Of a stretch of DNA of 64,000 nt, positions 54,012 to 64,000 are shown piece after piece (position 1 is the stretch's first letter; every line of letters starts with the position of its first letter). The translations under genes were made by a program, and so were the position numbers. Source of the DNA: Diplonema papillatum (Eukaryota; Euglenozoa; Diplonemea; Diplonemida; Diplonemidae). Below the pieces are notes generated by a model. That model made no database searches and was not told the DNA's origin. It saw nothing but the letters and a program-made list of their open reading frames with translations. The stretch covers positions 62,001 to 126,000 of the forward strand of contig JAPJBO010000571.1 in the NCBI GenBank assembly GCA_030068145.1, in the 5' to 3' direction.

Positions 54012-56070
54012 GTGTCTACGGCGACGACGAAATCCCACGACGACGTTAACAATCAATCGCACAATGGAGCTGCAGCGAGGACTGGCGCGAGTGCGGCCGA
54101 GCTGGGGCTGATGCCACCGAAACCCGCCGCTATCCCACTGATCCTTCCCTGCAACCCACAACCACATCAGCAACGACCAACCCATGTCAGGGTCGCCACA
54201 AACACTTCGCATTCTAACCCAAACCATGTCAGCACATCAGCATCAGAAACAAGAGAACATCAGTCTGCATCCATCACACGCCCCCTGTCCGGCAACCTAG
54301 TTCCCACCCTCCCCCGACCAGCTCCGAACGTTCCCCTCCTCCCACTGCCCGATCAAACCCGTCTTCCTCGCCAAACCACAAACCTTCAAGCAATACGACG
54401 CCAGTTAGACGATAATAATTTGTCATCACCTTGCCACCTCCTCGAATCGATTACTCAACATCTCCACGCCGTGCCTATCCTGCCGCAGCCAGCCCAACCA
54501 ACCGACTCAAACCTCCAAACCGGCGCAATCCCATCAACCGCGTCACCCGGAAACACCACGGTTTTCCCGCCACGACTCAGTATCCCGCCCCTCTCCCAAG
54601 CGACGCTACCACGCACAGCTGCTCGAATGGGAAGCAAGGTGAGAATCGTGAGCTGCAACGCCTGCGGAAAAAAAGACCTAGCAACGTACTTTGACCTACA
54701 ACCCGAAGCCCACATACTAGCGACATGCGAAATTGGACGGCAGAAGCAAGTCTTCGACGACATGGCGCGGCACAAGGGATGGAACGTAGTAGCCGTTGCA
54801 GCTGACGAAACAGAAATCGCGCGGAGTGCAGTCTCAATCCGGGGAGAAAATTTGCACACTCTGCGAACGGGATCGCACCGCACGGCCTGCTATGCGGACA
54901 TCAAGCTAGGGGAACGGGTGCTTAGGGTGATAAGCGTCTATGTACCCACCATGCTACGACGATCAGAAGCGGAATCCCTAGCAGGATGGATATGCAACAC
55001 GATGCGAAGGGCAACCGATGAGTACGTCGTCGTCGGAGACTTTAACTGCAACACCGTGCCTGCGTGCGAAGCGATTGTGCGCTCATGCGCCAGCCGAGAA
55101 TTGGTCGGGCAGAGGGGAACCTTTCGACGGAGGAACTGCGAGACGTCGATTGACAGAGCCTTTGTGCCACGCGGGTCGAACTGTTCATTAGAAGCCGTAA
55201 GGTTTACGGGAGGAAGCGACCATGCGGCGATATGCCTACAGTACGACCACTGTATCAAAAGGGTCATACCTCCTATGACTTACCCAATCGGTCGGCGACC
55301 AGAGGCAGCCTCATTTGACGACCTCATCCGAGGCATGGCAGGCTCCAACATGCACCACCCACCGAAAAGGCGCACGACCAAGGTAGCTAGACTGCAGCTC
55401 GCCATGAACAAACGACTGTTGCAACGGAGTACGACACCGAACCAGGAAGTCAGACGCCAGCTCAATGTGGAAGTCGCATCAATACGACGGAAGATCACGT
55501 TAATTACCAGAGGTGAGACGAGCAACCAAGTGGCACCCAAACGCCATCCGTACGAGCCACCTATCATTCCTAACGTACCGGCCGTTATGGAGTACTACCG
55601 AGAGCGCTACAATGCCGTCTTATTCAAAGCCGTCAACAACGCATCCACTCCATCAAACGCACCGAAGGAAGCCTTTCGCGACGCTGTGCACAGAAGAAAA
55701 GAGAGACCAGCGAAGATCGTCGACATCGAAAGCGCAGACGTGAAGAAGGCCATCGACGCCCTGAAGAAGACCGCAACAACGACGGACTTTTCCGCAACTT
55801 TCCTCACCACCATCCGACCTGCAGAAATAGACATAGTTACAACACAGTTCAACAGATGGATTGCAGAAGGGATACCGGAAAAACACGCGCTCTCGTGGAT
55901 TTTTCTCATCCGGAAGATCGGCCACAAACGCACGTCCGCAGCGGGATACCGGCCTATAGCCATCATGCCCCTTATGGTGAAACTACTGCACGTGTGTCTC
56001 TACCTCAAACGAGATGGCAAGCTTGCACGAACGCGTTCGCCACGAAGGATCCGCTCCCCCTCACAAATTT
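54012..56070 (+). pseudogene. ORF2 of third non-LTR lineage (endonuclease and partial RT)
   Basis: An N-terminal ~200-residue P/T/S-rich region has its first ATG at 54111; the frame itself opens just after ATG-TAA at 53991. AP-endonuclease from about 54627 (VRIVSCNACGK, ATCEIG, VYVPT, GDFNCN, SIDRAFV, GGSDHAAI). An RT N-terminal segment follows (IDALKKTATTTDFSATFL, GYRPIAIMPLMVKLLH). Near 56003 the expected RT reading (MASLHERVRHEGSAPPH) moves to another frame, then stops. The catalytic RT motifs are lost. Confidence 0.8.
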
Positions 56071-56497
56071 TGAGGTGTCCTGTTTTGCGCACTCTAGCGG
56101 TGTATTGTGCGCCACAGAGCACTCGGTCGGCAAAGTCCTTAGGAAGCGCAGCGGTGCCCAGGTTCAGGTGGTTATTTGTATTCCGGACACCCGCACAATT
56201 GACAGTCCTCTGGGTCACTTCTTTCTCGTTCGCGGCGTACCCAGCGAACCGCGATCTCAAGTTCAAACCCAAGTATCTTCTTCGGTGGCATCGTCTGCTC
56301 TTCTGCAGCCTTCGCCTACGGAAGGCTTTGTTCGAAACGCGCCCCGCGCGATGCCTAGGAGCGTTTCACTTAAGGCCAAAGCAAAAAAGGGACCCCCTTC
56401 GGACAGTTCAAGCTCATCATCCGACTCATCATCCGACTCATCGTCCAGCAGTTCCACAGCCCATACTTCTCCATGCAAAAAACGAAGAAAACAGTGA
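56070..56497 (+). other. Sequence related to the 60-64-kb tandem units, with an open frame
   Basis: A plus-strand frame reads VICIPDTRTIDSPLGHFFLVRG, then a serine/aspartate run and a basic KKRRKQ end (TGA 56495-56497). About 300 bp (56160-56460) matches, in inverse orientation, 60235-60480, 61990-62250 and 63795-63995. In those copies the equivalent frame has stops, so either this is the intact member of a small gene family or the frame is accidental. The conserved words include GTTCGCGGCGTACCC and GTGGCATCGTCT. Confidence 0.5.
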
Positions 56498-56519
56498 TCC
56501 ATCTGCCATGATGATCTGA

Positions 56520-59500
56520 TCTACTTCGTGGTCTAGTATACTAGCTTTCACACGGAGCACAAAATTTCATCCTTTCCGGTCTAGCGTGTGCCTGATGGTC
56601 ACGCTCTTCCGTATTCTTAGGTTTGCTTCCGCTCTTCAGTGCGCTGTTTCCCCTGTGTCGGCGCCTCTTTTCCGCGCATTTCGATCACGACGACGGCCTT
56701 CGAACAACCTTGTGCACGCATCATTTCCATTGCATTGATTCAGGTAGAACCATGTCCTCTTCACACCGTTCTCCTTGCAAACGTGAGAATTTTACGCTAA
56801 GACGGCAGCTGCCACACAACGCTCCCTGCAGCGGGAAGGGGGGAGGAGCCAACAACAGGCACGAAAGAGTCAAGACGGGCCGGCCAGTAGAGCATAATGT
56901 AACCCATGGGTATGCAGAAAGTTTTGCGGCAAAAGTTTTTTTTTTCTGAAAAGTTTTTTTTTTGCGCGCGCGCGCGTAAATTTCTGGGGCCGATCGGACA
57001 TGGGCCAAAAAAAAAAAAACCGTCTACCCTAAGGTCGTGGAGATTTCAGGCTTCGCGGTGGATTTTGCCACGTTTCATGATCGTCTGGTGCTCGTGGGGG
57101 TTTGTCCCGCACTTTGCGGTCCCTCGCCCTTCTGTCATAATCAGCCTACGGGCTTCGGTATCGTGTATATTTTGTCGGTTTGAGGCCCCTTCCGTAGCTT
57201 GGAAAACGGAAAGAGAAGCAAGCATCTCCATCGATTCAGAACGAGGGACAGAAGTTCCCACGCTCAACCCGCTCGGCTGTGCCATCGGAACAGAAGTCGG
57301 CAACAAGCGGTTCGGACGGGCGGGTTCCCCGCCCATCAAGTACAACCGGTTTTCCCTCTCGCCTAGAAGGTGCTGTCGGATGGCTAAAGATGGCCTGAGC
57401 AGACTGCTACCTTTGGTTCCGCATCCTTTCAAACTGTGGCTGACCAAGCCGCTGTTTGAGCTCTGCAGGGGTTTCGATGCACTCCAAAATGCGGGTACCA
57501 ACAGCCCCGGCAGCTGGAAGGAATGGCTACCGAGCATGGGTGCGTGGCGCATAGCTGTCAGCCACAAGATAGCCACTAGTGGCTAATTGGGAGCCACAAA
57601 GTAGCCACAAACCTTGTGGCTACCTTTGTGGCTAATTATGCAAAATTTTGGTACCCAGGAAAACCACGTGAAACTAGCTTTTCCGGCCAGAAAATGCATC
57701 TGAAACACAATTTCTGACGATTTTGACAGGTTTTTGAGCCAGCATTTTGATAAGCTGCTTCGCCCTGGCCTCGGTATCCTCAGCCGCGAGTCAGCGGCAA
57801 CGTTGGCAACTCTATCAGTAATTTCGTACAACACCGAAGCAATTCAAGGCTTGAAAAGTTCAGAAAACAACAACAAACTGCTGCATCGTGCCAACACGGT
57901 CGAAAAACTAATGCTAATGCCATAATTCTAGTACATTTTGAGTCGGAGAGTGCACCGGAGGAAGACGAACCCGTCGAAAGCGAAGTTGATAGTTCAGACA
58001 GCAGTCAGTGCGAAGCCGCCAATGCTTCTGTTGACAGGTTTTGGAGCAGGCAAGGAATCAATTTAGTTCAAAGGGTCTCTTGTCGGTTGTCAGTTGCGGG
58101 GGTTCATAGTCTCCAACTTTTCCTGCCAAAGGACCTAACCACGCAGGTGGTGACAACCGTGCCAGGTCCGTGGTCTAAGGTTACTAGTAACGACGACAAA
58201 GCACGCTGATATTCTGGGATACGCAGGAGGACAGCAACGACCCAGCAAACGGCAGAGCATTGCACAATTACGACAGCTCTTCTACTCGGTGTGCAAGCTA
58301 CCCCGTCACCAGCGAGTTTGCTTGCTTGCTTGCTTGCAAAGTGCGCAGTGCGCGGCCGTTGAGCGCAACTACACGGCAGCAGGCATAGGACAGCAGGAGC
58401 ACGCTGACAGTGTGACTGACTCCCTGTACCCAACAGCTGTCACTGAGTGGCACTGTTACACTTGTTGCAATCAATGTCCGAAAGAGTTCAAGAAGGAGCC
58501 AAGAAAAGTATCCGAGAAAAGTAGCGGGGGCAATCTCTCACACGTCTTGAAAATTCCTCGCGGGCTCCTGTAGCACCCCAGCCAGGGCACAAGGGAAATG
58601 GCTTCTGGTGGCTGACTTGCCGACAATACCAGTCCCAGCCTGCCGGGCAGCACGGGCCGCAGGCCCGCGGCAGGGAGCCGAAGCATGCAAACAAGCGTCA
58701 CGCAATTAGCAGAGGCAGGTCACCACTCGGAGTTAGCATTAGCTCAATGTGTCGGGAGCAGTAGTTGTCGACTGAAAAGTACCGCGGATGCAGAACATCG
58801 ATGCAGACGATGATGCCGCAAATGCAGCTTTCTGCGAGCAGGCAAGATGGCAAGCGAGAGAGCGTGCCGTACCCCAGGCAGGTCGCTCGAAAACGGCGAC
58901 CCGAAATGGAAAATTCACCCCCAGGAACAATACCCAGCGGACTGGAAGCGCAGGCAGGCCCGGATGGAAGCATGAGGTGAAGCAGATGGGACAGAGGAGC
59001 GGAAAAACGGGGCCGCACCAGTGGCAGACCCGGACGTTGGGGTTAAACAATCGAAGAAGAAGTCTCGGGAGAAGACTCGGGCACACCGGCCGAGAACAGC
59101 CAATCATGGAACCCAGGGCACAATGGAGGCTACGGCGCGGTGGTGAAGTAACGAAGCTCGCTCGCTAGCATCCGGCAAGAGCCAGCATGACACATGAATT
59201 TGGAATTGATGCTTCATTTGGAAACAGCGAGGGCAGAGGGTTAATCTGCTTGTACTAGGCTCCTCGGTTCCCGTAGTATCGGGGGAGTTTGAGGCAATTG
59301 CTGGCTGGTGGTCGGTTGTAGTCCGTTGCGTCAAGCACAACCGGGCTTGCCCTCTGGAGGCTTTGGAAAATAGTGGTTCCTGTCTGTCAGAGATGTGCAT
59401 TCAGCGCTGCAATGGCAAAGCATTCCAGGTACCTTCTGCGGTGGACCTACATATTAATTGGTGTTGGTTTTTACTCGACAGGACCCTGGTGCCGTCGGTT

Positions 59501-59640
59501 TAGCTTTATTGCAGCGATCACCTGCCATAACCTGAAGGGGTAGTGCAAAATAAAAAATCGGACCCCCCTTGAGTTTTTCCGGGTTTGTGCCGGGTTTGTG
59601 CCGGGTTTGCACCGGGCATATGGATCACACCATTTTCAGA
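56520..59640. other. Unassigned DNA
   Basis: No gene is supported. Features seen: inverted copy at 56925-56965 of the A/T-tract block found at 61206-61250 (GCAAAAGTTTTTTTTTTC and its complement), a CG-run, and the words CATGGGCCAAAAAAAAAA near 56999. A palindromic TAGCCACAA word array lies at 57565-57635. An ATG frame at 57734-57925 follows a TTTTGACAG acceptor-like site but matches nothing known. Confidence 0.45.
57565..57635. repeat. Palindromic TAGCCAC/GTGGCTA word array
   Basis: TAGCCACTAGTGGCTA is a perfect palindrome, followed by AGCCACAAAGTAGCCACAAA and TTGTGGCTACCTTTGTGGCTA. The style resembles subterminal arrays of the TIR elements; no partner array was found. Confidence 0.6.
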
Positions 59641-59684
59641 AAAAAAAAACTTTTGCCACAAGACTCTCTGCTACTGGATGTCAC

Positions 59685-60205
59685 ACCGTATGTACCGGCT
59701 ACACACCGCTTCACACCGTATGCCGGCTACACACCGCTTCACACCGTATGTACCGGCTCTACCTACCGCTTCACACCGTATGAACCGGCTCTACCTACCG
59801 CTTCACACCGTATGTACCGGCTCTACCTACCGCTTCACACCGTATGTACCGGCTCTACCTACCGCTTCACACCGTATGTACCGGCTCTACCTACCGCTTC
59901 ACACCGTATGTACCGGCTCTACCTACCGCTTCACACCGTATGTACCGGCTCTACCTACCGCTTCACACCGTATGTACCGGCTCTACCTACCGCTTCACAC
60001 CGTATGTACCGGCTCTACCTACCGCTTCACACCGTATGTACCGGCTCTACCTACCGCTTCACACCGTATGTACCGGCTCTACCTACCGCTTCACACCGTA
60101 TGTACCGGCTCTACCTACCGCTTCACACCGTATGTACCGGCTCTACCTACCGCTTCACACCGTATGTACCGGCTCTACCTACCGCTTCACACCGTATGTA
60201 CCGGC
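59685..60205. repeat. Minisatellite of macrosatellite unit 1
   Basis: Repeats of ACCGTATGTACCGGCT followed by CTACCTACCGCTTCAC (32 bp). Shorter forms containing ACACACCGCTTCAC (28-30 bp) occur at the left edge. Open in several frames because the unit lacks stops; not a gene. Confidence 0.95.
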
Positions 60206-61264
60206 TATACTACTGGCCGGTCCGCTGTTGGCACTTTTGTTGGTGGAATTCCTGGACGATGAGCTCAAAGATGAATGTGGTGAGCTTGATGTGTCCGAGG
60301 GGTTGCGGTGGCAGTCTAGAGTTCAACAGTTCCATAGTCGAAGGCTGCAGAGGATAGACGATGCCACAGGAGAAAAAACACTCGGGTTTAAACTCGAGAT
60401 CGCGGTTCGCCGGGTACGCCGCGAACGATAAAGCAGTGAACCAGAGGACTGTCGATTGTGCGGGTGTCCGTCAATCTTGTATCTCTCTTCTGACATGCCC
60501 CATTGCGATGTCACGGTCCGAGTGCCGTTTTCTTCGCAAATATACCTCGGCACAAGCATTGCCGCCGGTCAAGTGCAAAGCACTATGTCGCAAGCACCGC
60601 GAACGCATCGCTTGCCCTGCGTCCTTTTAATGCCTCCTCAGTCGAGTCTCAGATACGTCCCTACTAGTAGCTGCTCCAGGCGTCGGAAGGCATAGACGCG
60701 TGCACTGCCCGCGGACTGGTTCTGTGTGATAATCGCACCACAGCGGCAAAAAAACCCCCCGACATGCCTTGCCGGTAAAACCGCGCACGGTTTCGAGGCT
60801 GAGGCTGTGCTTGTATCCCGCGTGCTTCGACTGCGTCCAGCAGGAGCTGGCTAAAGCTACGCAAATCTTGCTGTTTAGATTGGCACCAACGTCAAAGTAT
60901 CACGATATTGCTTGCCCAGCGCACCAACCCAGCACCGGGCATAGTCGGCCTCAAAGTCAATACACACTGAGGTAAACAACGTCTACGCGATTTGCATCGC
61001 CGTGAAGTATCGGTGTGATGAACAGGTTTTCGACTTTTCCCGAGCCGGACACGCTCGTGACTACGCCTGCAGTCGCTCTCACGACCGGTTCCAATGCACA
61101 GATCCCAAAAGTTTTTTTTTTGCAAAAGTTTTTTTTTTCCGGGGGGTTCCAAAAATTTACGCGCGCGCGGACATGGGCCAAAAAAAAAAAACCGCCTACC
61201 CTAAGCAAAAAAAAAACTTTTCAGAAAAAAAAAAACTTTTGCCACAAGACTTTCTGCTACTGGA

Positions 61265-61968
61265 TGTCACACCGTATGTACCGGCTACACACCGCTTCAT
61301 ACCGTATGTACCGGCTACACACCGCTTCATACCGTATGTACCGGCTACACACCGCTTCATACCGTTCATACCGTATGTACCGGCTACACACCGCTTCATA
61401 CCGTATGTACCGGCTACACACCGCTTCACACCGTATGCCGGCTACACACCGCTTCACACCGTATGCCGGCTACACACCGCTTCACACCGTATGTCGGCTA
61501 CACACCGCTTCACACCGTATGTACCGGCTACACACCGCTTCACACCGTATGCCGGCTACACACCGCTTCACACCGTATGCCGGCTACACACCGCTTCACA
61601 CCGTATGTACCGGCTCTACCTACCGCTTCACACCGTATGAACCGGCTCTACCTACCGCTTCACACCGTATGAACCGGCTCTACCTACCGCTTCACACCGT
61701 ATGAACCGGCTCTACCTACCGCTTCACACCGTATGTACCGGCTCTACCTACCGCTTCACACCGTATGTACCGGCTCTACCTACCGCTTCACACCGTATGT
61801 ACCGGCTCTACCTACCGCTTCACACCGTATGTACCGGCTCTACCTACCGCTTCACACCGTATGTACCGGCTCTACCTACCGCTTCACACCGTATGTACCG
61901 GCTCTACCTACCGCTTCACACCGTATGTACCGGCTCTACCTACCGCTTCACACCGTATGTACCGGCTA
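61265..61968. repeat. Minisatellite of macrosatellite unit 2
   Basis: The same repeat types as unit 1, ordered from 30-bp ACACACCGCTTCAT forms on the left, through 28-bp forms, to 32-bp CTACCTACC forms on the right. Confidence 0.95.
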
Positions 61969-63024
61969 TACTACTGGCCGGTCCGCTGTTGGCACTTTTG
62001 TGCCCGTTGTTGGTGGAATTCCTGGACGATGAGCTCAAAGATGAATGTGGTGAGCTTGATGTGTCCGAGGGGTTGCGGTGGCAGTCTAGAGTTCAACAGT
62101 TCCATAGTCGAAGGCTGCAGAGGATAGACGATGCCACAGGAGAAAAAACACTCGGGTTTAAACTCGAGATCGCGGTTCGCCGGGTACGCCGCGAACGATA
62201 AAGCAGTGAACCAGAGGACTGTCGATTGTGCGGGTGTCCGTCAATCTTGTATCTCTCTTCTGACATGCCCCATTGCGATGTCACGGTCCGAGTGCCGTTT
62301 TCTTCGCAAATATACCTCGGCACAAGCATTGCCGCCGGTCACTATGTCGCAAGCACCGCGAACGCATCGCTTGCCCTGCGTCCTTTTAATGCCTCCTCAG
62401 TCGAGTCTCAGATACGTCCCTACTAGTAGCTGCTCCAGGCGTCGGAAGGCATAGACGCGTGCACTGCCCGCGGACTGGTTCTGTGTGATAATCGCACCAC
62501 AGCGGCAAAAAAACCCCCCGACATGCCTTGCCGGTAAAACCGCGCACGGTTTCGAGGCTGAGGCTGTGCTTGTATCCCGCGTGCTTCGACTGCGTCCAGC
62601 AGGAGCTGGCTAAAGCTACGCAAATCTTGCTGTTTAGATTGGCACCAACGTCAAAGTATCACGATATTGCTTGCCCAGCGCACCAACCCAGCACCGGGCA
62701 TAGTCGGCTTCAAAGTCAATACACACTGAGGTAAACAACGTCTACGCGATTTGCATCGCCGTGAAGTATCGGTGTGATGAACAGGTTTTCGACTTTTCCC
62801 GAGCCGGACACGCTCGTGACTACGCCTGCAGTCGCTCTCACGACCGGTTCCAATGCACAGATCCCAAAAGTTTTTTTTTTGCAAAAGTTTTTTTTTTCCG
62901 GGGGGTTCCAAAAATTTACGCGCGCGCGGACATGGGCCAAAAAAAAAAAAACCGCCTACCCTAAGCAAAAAAAAAACTTTTCAGAAAAAAAAAAACTTTT
63001 GCCACAAGACTTTCTGCTACTGGA

Positions 63025-63770
63025 TGTCACACCGTATGTACCGGCTACACACCGCTTCATACCGTATGTACCGGCTACACACCGCTTCATACCGTATGTA
63101 CCGGCTACACACCGCTTCATACCGTTCATACCGTATGTACCGGCTACACACCGCTTCATACCGTATGTACCGGCTACACACCGCTTCACACCGTATGCCG
63201 GCTACACACCGCTTCACACCGTATGCCGGCTACACACCGCTTCACACCGTATGTACCGGCTACACACCGCTTCACACCGTATGTACCGGCTACACACCGC
63301 TTCACACCGTATGCCGGCTACACACCGCTTCACACCGTATGCCGGCTACACACCGCTTCACACCGTATGTACCGGCTCTACCTACCGCTTCACACCGTAT
63401 GAACCGGCTCTACCTACCGCTTCACACCGTATGTACCGGCTCTACCTACCGCTTCACACCGTATGAACCGGCTCTACCTACCGCTTCACACCGTATGAAC
63501 CGGCTCTACCTACCGCTTCACACCGTATGTACCGGCTCTACCTACCGCTTCACACCGTATGAACCGGCTCTACCTACCGCTTCACACCGTATGTACCGGC
63601 TCTACCTACCGCTTCACACCGTATGTACCGGCTCTACCTACCGCTTCACACCGTATGTACCGGCTCTACCTACCGCTTCACACCGTATGTACCGGCTCTA
63701 CCTACCGCTTCACACCGTATGTACCGGCTCTACCTACCGCTTCACACCGTATGTACCGGCTATACTACTG
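63025..63770. repeat. Minisatellite of macrosatellite unit 3
   Basis: The same left-to-right order of variants as unit 2. GAACCGG and GTACCGG forms alternate in the 32-bp part, which shows independent turnover after duplication. Confidence 0.95.
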
Positions 63771-64000
63771 GCCGGTCCGCTGTTGGCACTTTTGTGCCCG
63801 TTGTTGGTGGAATTCCTGGACGATGAGCTCAAAGATGAATGTGGTGAGCTTGATGTGTCCGAGGGGTTGCGGTGGCAGTCTAGAGTTCAACAGTTCCATA
63901 GTCGAAGGCTGCAGAGGATAGACGATGCCACAGGAGAAAAAACACTCGGGTTTAAACTCGAGATCGCGGTTCGCCGGGTACGCCGCGAACGATAAAGCAG

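Larger units (their letters stand above)
53482..56070 (+). mobile_element. Third non-LTR lineage, degenerate 3'-truncated copy
   Basis: ORF1 remnant (53482-53988) and ORF2 (54012 on) with an AP-endonuclease and the first part of a reverse transcriptase. Similarity to reverse transcriptase ends at about 56068 (CCTCACAAATTTT). The following sequence is related to the tandem units at 60-64 kb. A 20-base A run near 53497 lies at the left edge. Confidence 0.8.
59655..64000. repeat. ~1.6-1.76-kb macrosatellite (three units, last one incomplete)
   Basis: Units start with GCCACAAGACT at 59655, 61241 and 63001. Each has a minisatellite, then about 450 bp related to 56070-56497 in inverse orientation, then about 550 bp of unique sequence. 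A block of A and T tracts with CGCGCGCG and CATGGGCC follows. Units 2 and 3 share an insertion (TGCCCGT near 62000 and 63790) and lack 11 bp present in unit 1 near 60570. Spacing differs (1,586 and 1,760 bp) because minisatellite copy number differs. The array continues past the window. Confidence 0.95.

Noticed and set aside
59569..60431. Proteins rich in THRFTPYVPA or LYLPLHTVCTGS repeats
   Set aside because: Translations of the 28-32-bp minisatellite in each macrosatellite unit; they have no common non-repeat domain and are open in several frames.

Overview
The window is nuclear DNA of a eukaryote. Coding frames are GC-rich, introns are GT-AG with matching phase, minisatellites are abundant, and several non-LTR retrotransposon lineages are present. 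There are no bacterial operons, ribosome-binding sites or RNA genes that I can support. The host genes (a FAM20-like kinase, a mitochondrial-type phosphatidylserine decarboxylase, a CLK/LAMMER kinase and a helical R-L-H/Y-motif protein) would suit a protist. An alveolate such as a chromerid is my guess, at low confidence.

Layout: 1-3925 is a 12/13-bp satellite. 4018-5592 is a FAM20-like kinase gene, followed by minisatellites and unassigned DNA. 8024-18432 holds two copies of non-LTR family 1, one 5'-truncated and one full-length. 19357-20886 is a two-exon phosphatidylserine decarboxylase gene. 22215-22636 is a (TGA)n tract. 23329-24867 is a CLK kinase. 26147-39772 contains two head-to-tail minus-strand copies of non-LTR family 2, joined by a (CA)n tract. 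The second copy is broken, and a 2.5-kb terminal-inverted-repeat (TIR) element lies between its two pieces. 42423-45436 is a two-exon gene whose 2.4-kb intron is mostly a 35-bp minisatellite. 45816-52124 holds two abutting TIR elements. 52320-53190 is a ~0.2-kb tandem repeat. 53482-56070 is a third, broken non-LTR lineage, fused to a sequence related to the macrosatellite that fills 59655-64000.

The main discovery candidate is family 1 (10371-18432). ORF1 and ORF2 lie in one reading frame, separated only by a UGA codon (followed by C). ORF2 starts with an AlkB-like 2-oxoglutarate/Fe(II) dioxygenase domain that keeps its metal-binding HxD...H residues and the Rx5R motif. A canonical 2A peptide (GDIEQNPGP) follows, then an AP-endonuclease, a reverse transcriptase, a CCHC knuckle and three copies of an unusual C-x2-H-x4-C-x2-C...CC...HH finger. 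The expected products are an ORF1 protein, an ORF1-AlkB readthrough protein and a separate EN-RT protein.

Family 2 uses another N-terminal module, an OTU-like cysteine protease. It adds an RNase H domain, carries the same finger and sits in (CA)n tracts. In its full copy ORF1 and ORF2 are again in one frame, separated by a single UAG.

Many long open frames in this window are by-products of tandem repeats or GC-rich antisense and were left out. Reported starts are ATG codons unless stated otherwise.
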